In this document: in pieces, positions 1 through 7,400 of the stretch
Numbering within the stretch: position 1 is the stretch's first letter
Layout: every line of letters begins with the position of its first letter
NCBI GenBank assembly: GCA_964353875.1
Contig: CAYGXU010000100.1
Span: 1 to 11,978, forward strand
Source: MGNI01 sp964353875
GTDB taxonomy: Bacteria; Chloroflexota; Anaerolineae; Anaerolineales; E44-bin32
Direction: 5' to 3'
DNA: 11,978 nucleotides
Notes under the pieces: generated by a model
Database searches by the model: none
Told to the model about the DNA's origin: nothing
What the model saw: only the letters and a program-made list of their open reading frames with translations
Made by a program: the position numbers and the translations under genes

Positions 1-16
1 TTAATCGACTTTTCAT
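1..16 (-). CDS. 5' end of a leftward gene (partial, unidentified)
   Basis: An ATG on the minus strand at 16-14 is followed by AAA AGT CGA TTA, giving Met-Lys-Ser-Arg-Leu before the window ends. Only five codons are visible, so no function can be assigned. The call rests on the ribosome-binding site at 22-29, which matches the anti-Shine-Dalgarno sequence over eight bases at ideal spacing and is the best such site in the window. The gene is divergent from the usp/glucan synthase operon, and its upstream region includes the dyad at 49-70. A Met-Lys-Ser-Arg start could open a signal peptide, but too little is visible to say. The main risk is a chance purine-rich stretch. Confidence 0.6.
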
Positions 17-21
17 ACTGT

Positions 22-29
22 ACCTCCTT
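22..29 (-). promoter_or_regulatory. Perfect Shine-Dalgarno site of the leftward gene
   Basis: Read on the minus strand, this is AAGGAGGT, complementary to the 3' end of 16S rRNA, five bases before the ATG at 16-14. A second purine block, GGAGG, lies just upstream (31-35). This site decides the start of the partial leftward gene and predicts efficient translation. Confidence 0.65.
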
Positions 30-48
30 TCCTCCTCGATAGGCCTCA

Positions 49-70
49 TGCATTTGTTATCCCAAATGCA
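49..70. promoter_or_regulatory. Perfect 8-bp dyad, possible operator or leader hairpin
   Basis: TGCATTTG (49-56) and CAAATGCA (63-70) are exact reverse complements separated by six bases. The dyad lies 33 bases upstream of the ATG of the leftward gene, just before its ribosome-binding site. That position suits either an operator for a dimeric repressor or a small stem in the leader RNA. No run of T follows on either strand, so it is not a typical terminator. The symmetry is observed; the regulatory role is inferred. Confidence 0.45.
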
Positions 71-451
71 CTTCATGAAAATCCCCTGTTGAACTTAAGA
101 ATCATAATTCTGTTCCTTGGAAAACCACCTGGCTTTGATGGTAATTCTAACCGATCGGAATATCGTACCGTGCAAATCCTTGGCATTCAATAGTTACTCA
201 TTTTCCGGGTAAGTCATGTATTCTTCTTATTTGTCTTTTCGGACCTTTACCTATCATATTAAAGCTGAACGAGGAAATTTGTTCGTTTTTGAGGCAATGT
301 TGGACAAGACACCCTATGGCGCGCTTTTCAAAAATATGATACATGTTACCCGTGTAAGGTTGGAAACCAGCCCCATTATTGACTCCGCAGGCATGTGCCA
401 TCCGCACATCAAGCTTATCTTAAACGCTGCAATCTGATTGAGCACATTCCA
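71..451. other. Divergent intergenic region, no supported gene
   Basis: About 380 bases between the leader of the leftward gene and the usp promoter. Short open frames exist here on both strands (about 70 codons each), but neither has a Shine-Dalgarno site, and their translations are compositionally odd and match no family I recognise. The region is more AT-rich than the genes. An 8-bp palindrome CCGATCGG lies at 151-158, and a 5-bp inverted repeat AGAAT/ATTCT at 98-111. I see no tRNA, riboswitch or mobile element remnant. Confidence 0.5.
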
Positions 452-480
452 TTGACCATTGCTTGATGAGGGGGTATAGC
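452..480 (+). promoter_or_regulatory. Sigma70-type promoter for the usp/glucan synthase operon
   Basis: TTGACC (452-457, five of six matches to the -35 consensus) is separated by exactly 17 bases from TATAGC (475-480, four of six matches to the -10 consensus). Transcription would start near 487, leaving a leader of about 40 bases before the ATG at 529. It is the best promoter-like pair seen ahead of usp. It also argues against translation starting at the TTG at 463, which lies inside the promoter. Prediction by eye only. Confidence 0.5.
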
Positions 481-515
481 ATTATTTCACTCCTGTGGCT
501 TTTTCTGGGATCTGC

Positions 516-524
516 AGGAGAAGG
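516..524 (+). promoter_or_regulatory. Shine-Dalgarno site that sets the usp start at 529
   Basis: AGGAGAAGG ends four bases before the ATG at 529-531, so its AGGAG core sits about eight bases from the start. The longer frame beginning at TTG 463 has no such site. This site and the family alignment both place the start at 529. Confidence 0.75.
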
Positions 525-528
525 TAAA

Positions 529-1488
529 ATGATCAATCATATTCTTGTCCCGCTAGATGGTTCTTCATTAGCAGAGCGTGTCATCCCGCATTTATTCGCC
601 CTTGCACGTCCATTCAACTCACGCGTTACGCTCTTAAGAGTCATGTGCCGCCCCCATACAATGGGCACGGAGAGCCGCATCGATCCTCTCGACTGGCAGA
701 TGCGCGAGGCGGAAGCCCGTTCTTATCTCAACCGCCTCACAGTTTATCTGAATCAATCCGGCTTGGACGTAGCCAATGTGCTTATCCACGGTGAGCCAGC
801 AACCTGTATCGTTGACTTTGTTCACAACCAAGATGTAGACCTGATCTTGCTCAGCAGTCATGGTCATAGCGGGCTGACGGGGTGGAACATCAGCAGCGTG
901 GTTCAGAAAACAGTGATCCGTGTGTGCAAGCCGATCATGATCGTTCGCGCCTATAAATCCACCCAATCCAATCTCTCTGAAGCTCATTATAAGAAGATAT
1001 TCATCCCAATGGATGGTTCGCAAAGGGCGGAATGCGTAGTGCCGTTGGCGGTCAGCCTGGCCGACTTCCACAAAGCTGAGCTCATTCTGGCGCATGCCAT
1101 TCGAAAACCCGAGCTCCCGCGTCGTACACCACTTTCGCCGGAGGAGCGCGAATTGGCGGAAAAGATCACTGAAAGGAATCTCAACGAAGTCTCACGTTAC
1201 TTCGAGCGGCTCCAATCCAGGTTCCCTGTAAAGATGGAAAGCCGTATCGCTGTAAGCGAGGATTTTGCTGACGAACTTCATGAAATGGTTTCACAAGAGA
1301 ACCCTGATCTGGTCTTGGTCAACGCTCATAGCTATTGTTCCTCCGTTCAACACCCTTATGGAAGCCTGGCTCTGAACTTCATCGCCTATGGAACAACGCC
1401 GCTGCTCATCGTCCAAGATGTACCTGATCTATACGCGCTCTTCGCCAGCCCGGCTGAAATGGCTTCGAGAGAATTTCCGGGTCATTAG
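529..1488 (+). CDS. Tandem UspA-domain universal stress protein
   Basis: A 319-residue cytoplasmic protein with two universal stress protein (UspA) domains, about residues 1-141 and 155-297. Each opens with the typical strand and Asp: HILVPLDGSS (residues 4-13) and KIFIPMDGSQ (156-165). Each ends in the usual hydrophobic strand (PIMIVR, 135-140; PLLIVQD, 291-297). In ATP-binding members the motif is G-x2-G-x9-G(S/T). Here domain 1 has S109-x2-G112-x9-S122-S123 and domain 2 has N265-x2-S268-x9-G278-S279, so both are degenerate and ATP binding is doubtful. Such proteins are usually stress-responsive regulators or chaperone-like factors without a defined reaction. I chose the ATG at 529, which has a good ribosome-binding site. 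The open frame extends to 463, but its 22 extra residues, although signal-peptide-like, overlap the promoter. The gene is followed three bases later by the glucan synthase gene, implying co-transcription. Family assignment is firm; the specific role is unknown. Confidence 0.93.
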   Translation: MINHILVPLDGSSLAERVIPHLFALARPFNSRVTLLRVMCRPHTMGTESRIDPLDWQMREAEARSYLNRLTVYLNQSGLDVANVLIHGEPATCIVDFVHNQDVDLILLSSHGHSGLTGWNISSVVQKTVIRVCKPIMIVRAYKSTQSNLSEAHYKKIFIPMDGSQRAECVVPLAVSLADFHKAELILAHAIRKPELPRRTPLSPEERELAEKITERNLNEVSRYFERLQSRFPVKMESRIAVSEDFADELHEMVSQENPDLVLVNAHSYCSSVQHPYGSLALNFIAYGTTPLLIVQDVPDLYALFASPAEMASREFPGH

Positions 1489-1494
1489 ACTATG
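1486..1494 (+). other. In-frame gene junction: TAG-ACT-ATG
   Basis: The amber stop of the Usp gene (1486-1488), one ACT codon and the ATG of the glucan synthase gene (1492-1494) lie in the same reading frame. No Shine-Dalgarno sequence is evident in the 20 bases before the ATG, so the second gene probably depends on ribosomes terminating at the TAG (translational coupling). Read-through would produce one polypeptide of about 3,236 residues, but nothing here shows that it occurs. Confidence 0.6.
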
Positions 1495-4400
1495 CCGGCC
1501 TCAGCACCCGCACCCGTATCCGAGACCCAGGAGCAGCAAAACATAAGGCGCTGGGAATCCAATCATATTGCAGCTCTGGCACACCAACTGGCGCATGATC
1601 AGCCAGCAGCAGTTCATCATCCAGGCAAGAAACCAAGTCTCATTGACCAACTCAATGGGTACGAAAAAGCCTTACAGAAAGCCTATGAACATTTTTCCAG
1701 CGCTGCTGCCCAAGACCTAACCATTTCCCACTCCGGCGAATGGCTCTTGGATAACAATTACATCGTGAATCAGGCGATCCGCCTGATCCGTGAGGATATG
1801 CCCAAAGGCTTCTATAAACGCCTTCCCAAACTCGGGGCAGGACCTTACGAAGGTTACCCACGGGTATTCCATCTCGCCAACACCTTGGTGCTCGACCGAC
1901 GCACCCCCTTCGAAACTGACGAAATCCAACGCTTTATCGCCTCATATCAAGAGATCCACCCTTTGACCATTGGCGAACTGTGGGCATTACCCGTGATGCT
2001 ACGACTGGTTGTCTTGGGGGAACTCATCCAGATTCTGGCGCGTATCACCGGGATAGTTTTCCAATTACCCTTATTTCTGGTATCTACCCAAACTAAGACA
2101 CTCGGGATCAGAGACGACACGATCGTTGCCAATTGCATTCTTAACTTGCGATCTCTGGCAACCCTGGATTGGAAGGACTTTGTCGAGAATGTCAGTGTAA
2201 TCGAGAAGATTCTGTCCCAAGATCCTGTTGGTGTCTATGTTCATATGGACTTCGATACTCGCGATCAATATCGACGTGTGGTTGAAGAACTGGCTTTATT
2301 GACCAAACAGGAAGAGGCACAGGTCGCCTCTGAGGCGATTGCCCTGGCCAGTTCTGCCTTGCCTGATACTTCCCCAACTCCACCGAAACATCCTCCTTCC
2401 CCATCCCAACCAACCTTACCCGAATGGAGCAGTCAGCATCAAATGCTGGATGCGCCCGATGGGGCTTCTGCTCATTTCGAATTTCCCGCCTCTCAGCATG
2501 TTGGTTATTACTTGATCGATGCCGGACGGCCGCTTCTTGAATCCCGCCTTGGGTACCGTCCCAACCCTTTCCGTCGTGTCCATCGTTGGATGGGTATCCT
2601 CCCCATTGTCCCTTACCTGGGGAGTGTCGGGGTTCTCACATTCGTCACACTCATCGGCGTCGTCCACCTCGCTCTCCCAACCCATCCTACTTTCCTTATG
2701 AAGCTCCTCGCTGGCCTGATCATGTTCGTGCCTGCGTTGACGGTCTCTGTCAACCTGGTTCATTGGATCATCACCCTCATCGTACCTGCAAAACGGCTTC
2801 CGAAAATGGATTTTTCCAAGGGGATACCGCCTGCCTACCGCACGATGGTCGTCGTCCCCACATTGTTATGCACTCTCGACGAAATTAACTCACTCCTCGC
2901 CCAACTAGAATTACATTACCTATCCAATCAAGATCCCAGCGTAACTTTCGCCCTGCTGACTGATTTCAAAGACGCGCCACTAGAAGAGATGCCAGGCGAG
3001 AGTGAACTACTGGAAAAGGTGAAAGTGGGGATAGATACCCTTAATAACCGCTATAACTTAGAAGGTGAAGGCCTATTCTCCTTATTCCACCGCCAAAGGG
3101 TCTGGAATCCACATGAAGAGTGTTGGATGGGCTGGGAACGTAAGCGAGGCAAGTTGATCGAATTCAATCAATTGATCCGGGGTTCGCAAAGCACAAACTA
3201 CCACGAGATCGTCTCACCACCCTTGGATTTGGATCGTATCTACTCTATCGTCACCCTGGATGCCGACACTTTACTTCCTGAAGGGACGGTTCCCCGCCTC
3301 GTCGGAACCCTGGCGCATCCCCTCAATCAACCTCACTTTGACGCCAGGAGTGGCGCCGTCATCTCAGGTTATACAGTGCTTCAACCTCGTGTTGAGATCA
3401 AGCCGACCAGTGCTAACCAAAACCTTTTCACCCGCATCTTTTCCGGCGACATTGCCCTGGATCTCTATTCACGAGCGATCTCCGATGTCTACCAGGACGC
3501 CTTTGGAGAGGGCATTTTTGTAGGAAAGGGCATTTACCATGTGGACGCCTTCCAACGCAGCTTAGAGGGCAGGGTTCCCGACAACTGTCTTCTGAGCCAT
3601 GATCTTTTTGAAGGAATCCATGGTCGTGCCGGTCTTGTAAGCGATATCACATTGTTTGAGGAATTCCCCCCCCACTACCTCGCCTTTGCCCAACGACTCC
3701 ACCGCTGGTTGCGAGGCGATTGGCAACTCCTTCCATGGCTGCTGCCATGGGCTCCGTATGCGAATGGTACTAAAAAAACTAATCGTCTTTCCCTTTTAAG
3801 CCGTTGGAAGATCTTCGATAATCTCAAGCGTAGTCTTCTAATGCCTTCCTTATTGCTCATGCTTATTTTAGGTTGGCTTTTCCTGCCGAATAAACCTTGG
3901 ATCGTATCATTGATTGTTCCTTTCATGCTTGCTGTTCCTTGGCTCACAAGCCTGGGGAATCAGATCGATCACTTTCTCACAGGATTTATCCGCGGTCGTC
4001 GTATCTATTTGAGCCTTCATTCTGACTTCCGTCGATGGGTACTGTCGCTGGTATTCCTCCCATTTGAAACCCTCTTGGCTCTGGATGCCATCACCGCTAC
4101 GATTTTTCGACTATGGATTACACGTAAACACCTCCTCCAATGGACAACCTCCTCTGAAGCTGTCCGTAAACTCGGAAAACGGATGAATGTCGCCATTACC
4201 TTGAAGGAGATGGCTCCTGCCTTACTTCTCACCTTATTCATCGGAATCTCCCTGGGATTATTGCGTCTCGATGGACTTCTATCTGCCCTGCCTTTATTAA
4301 CCTTGTGGCTGATTGCCCCATTGATCGCATACGCTATCAGTCGATCTACAGCCGCGAAATCGTACTCCCTCTCAACGATGGAGGAGGCCTGTTTACGACG

Positions 4401-7400
4401 CATCGCTCGTAGAACATGGCTCTTTTTTGAAGAGTTCGTTGGACCCGAAGACCATTGGTTACCCCCTGACCACTTCCAGGAGGACCCGCTCGGACTTGTT
4501 GCTCATCGGACCTCTCCCACCAACATCGGCTTGATGTTACTTTCGAACTTGGCTGCATATAAGCTTGGATATATCGGAGCCACAAGCCTCGCCTTCCGCC
4601 TGCATACAACACTGGAAAACCTGGGATTGCTCGAACGATATCATGGGCATTTGCTCAACTGGTATGACACCAGGACACTGCAGCCGCTTGCTCCCCGCTA
4701 TGTTTCCACCGTGGATAGTGGTAACCTCGCTGCCTGCCTATTGACGCTAAAACAAGCTTGTCTCGAACTCCCTTATCAATCTATTCTAAGGTGGGAGCGC
4801 TGGCAGGGTCTTCTGGATGCACTCTCCTTACTCTCAGAAGCCCTGGAAAAGTTGGTCCTGATAGATCCTGGACGCACACGCGACCCCATCGTGAGAATCC
4901 TCAATAAAGTACAGGACCGGATAATCAGGATCCGCCACCACAAGGAGCTTTGGATATCCTTGTGGTCAGAACTCAGCCGAGAGGGCTGGAAAGAACTGAG
5001 CTCTGCGCTACAGACTTTGCTTCAGGTCGAGGGGGATCACCTGGAAGCAACGGATTTAGCAAACTTACGTATATGTAACGATCTTGTGCATGTCCATCTA
5101 TTCCGGGCCCAACGCGAAATCGAATTGCTCCTTCCCTGGCTCTCAGCCCTGGCGCAGACTCCTACGGTTTTCACTCGGAAAGACCTTGACCCGACCCTCA
5201 TTGACGCCTGGTGTGAGCTCAACCATGTCCTGATCCTCTCTCCGAGGCTCATCGATCTTCCACATATCACCCTATCCGGTGAAGCGCAATTAGAACGGAT
5301 CATAACCCGCCTTAATCTCGATCAGAATCCTTCTGAAGAGTTGGACGTTGCTCGCGAATGGTGCTTATGGCTTGCAGCTTCATTGAAGGATGCCCGATTG
5401 GAAGCCGAGGTTTTGCTGAAGAGTTTCTTCGAACTGACCGAACAGCTTGAGCGAGAGGTTCAATCCACGGACTTCCGCTTCTTGTTTAACGAACGCAGGC
5501 AAGTATTTCACCTTGGGTATCATGTGGATACCGGGCGCCTGGATGCGAATTACTATGATCTGCTGGCCTCCGAAGCCCGCCTGGCAAGCATCATCGCCAT
5601 GGCGAAACGCGATGCTCCCCAAAACCACTGGCTGCATTTAGGTCGTCCCCTAACTCAAATTGATGGATCTCGGGTTCTGCTCTCCTGGGGTGGGACGATG
5701 TTTGAATACTTAATGCCCAGCTTGCTGGTTCGGAATTACGAGGGTACGCTCTTGAACCAAAGCGCATATACCGCTGTGGAGCGGCAGATTTCTTACGGTC
5801 GCCAGAATAATATCCCATGGGGGATTTCCGAATCGGGCTATTATGCCTTCGATGCCAATTTGTCCTACCAATACCGCGCCTTCGGCGTTCCAAACCTGGG
5901 TTTGAAGCGCGGTCTGGCAGAGGATCTCGTCGTCACCCCCTATGCATCCATCCTTTCCATTCCCTTCCGCCCTCAAGAAGTTATTAGAAACATTCAACTT
6001 CTGCAGCGTATGAACATGCAGGGGAAATATGGCTTTTATGAAGCGATCGATTTCACTCCCACTCGTTTGCCCCTTGGCAACAAAAATGTCACTGTATATT
6101 CCTATATGGCTCACCACCAGGGGATGATCTTGCTGACATTGGCCAATTTCCTGCTCAATAAAGATATCGTACGTCTCTTTCACAGCGATCCGCGCATCAA
6201 AGGTGTCGAGTTGCTTTTGCAGGAGCGCATCCCCCAGGAAGCGCCCATCGAAAGCTTACGACACGCGGAGGTCAACGCTACTCAACCCACCCGACTCACA
6301 GGTACACTCGCCCCCTGGTCGGTGCCCATTCGCGATGTTTTCCCCCGTACCCATCTCCTTTCAAATGGGCGTTACAATGTGATCCTCACCAGCAGCGGGG
6401 GTGGTTTCAGCCGTTGGGAAACGTTCGATCTGACTCGCTGGCGAGCAGATACAACCTTAGAGAATTGGGGGACTTGGATTTATATTCAGGACTTGGAAAG
6501 CAAGGAACTCTGGTCAGCCGGCTATCTTCCCACAGGAACTAAGCCGCAGAACCATAGCGTCCTCTTTGAAGCCCATAAAGCTGAATTTTGGCGTCAGGAC
6601 GGTGCCATCAGTACTCGTATGGAGGTTACCGTCGCGCCTGACGACGATGCCGAAATCCGCTTAGTCACCCTCACCAACCACGGTTCCGAGCGATGTCGAT
6701 TGATGCTCACCAGCTATGCCGAGCCTGTCCTTGCCGCTCAAACAGAAGACAGACGCCATCCCTCATTTAACAAACTTTTCATCGAAAGTGAATTCCTCCC
6801 AGCATATAATGCTCTTCTCTTTCGACGTCGCCCCAGATCAAGCAAAGAACCCTGCATTTATATGGCTCATATGTTGATCAGCGCCACCGATCAAGCGTCC
6901 CATGTGAGTTACGAAGCTGAACGGTATCGCTTTATCGGTCGTGGACGAACACCCCGTTCGCCAGCATGCCTGACAATCGACCCATCTGGTCTATCCAATA
7001 CCGATGGGGCTACGCTTGATCCCATCATGTCCCTCAGTCAACAGATCGACTTGGAACCCAGTGCCACCGAGCAGATAGCCTGGATCACACTCGCTGCCTC
7101 ACAGAGAGACGAGCTCTTTGCCCTGATTGAGCGTTACCAATCCTGGTCGATCATGCATCGCACCTTCGAACGAGCTCGCTCGCAAACTGAACTCGAGCTG
7201 CGTCGTCTTGGGTATACGGGCTCTGAGTTAATGTACATCGGTCGACTGCTGGGAGCCTTGCTTTACCCACATAAAGCCTTCCGAGCAGATCCTGCAAGAT
7301 TATCCATAAACCGCAAAGGTCAGTCGGCTCTATGGCCATATAACATTTCTGGCGATTTTCCCATCCTGCTCGTTTGTATTGGCAATCAAGAGGAGACCTC

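Noticed and set aside
98..130. Minus-strand TATGAT (101-106) as a -10 element for the leftward gene
   Set aside because: No acceptable -35 hexamer lies at 15-19 bases; left out as unsupported.
216..437. 73-codon open frame on the plus strand upstream of usp, and an overlapping 69-codon frame on the minus strand
   Set aside because: Neither has a ribosome-binding site or a recognisable domain, they overlap each other, and both lie in the AT-rich divergent intergenic region.
634..1095. 153-codon minus-strand open frame inside the usp gene
   Set aside because: It is a shadow of a firmly identified gene; its translation shows no family motif.
2416..2763. 115-codon minus-strand open frame inside the synthase gene
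   Set aside because: It lies antisense to the first membrane segments of the synthase; its composition is a mirror of that region, with no motif of its own.
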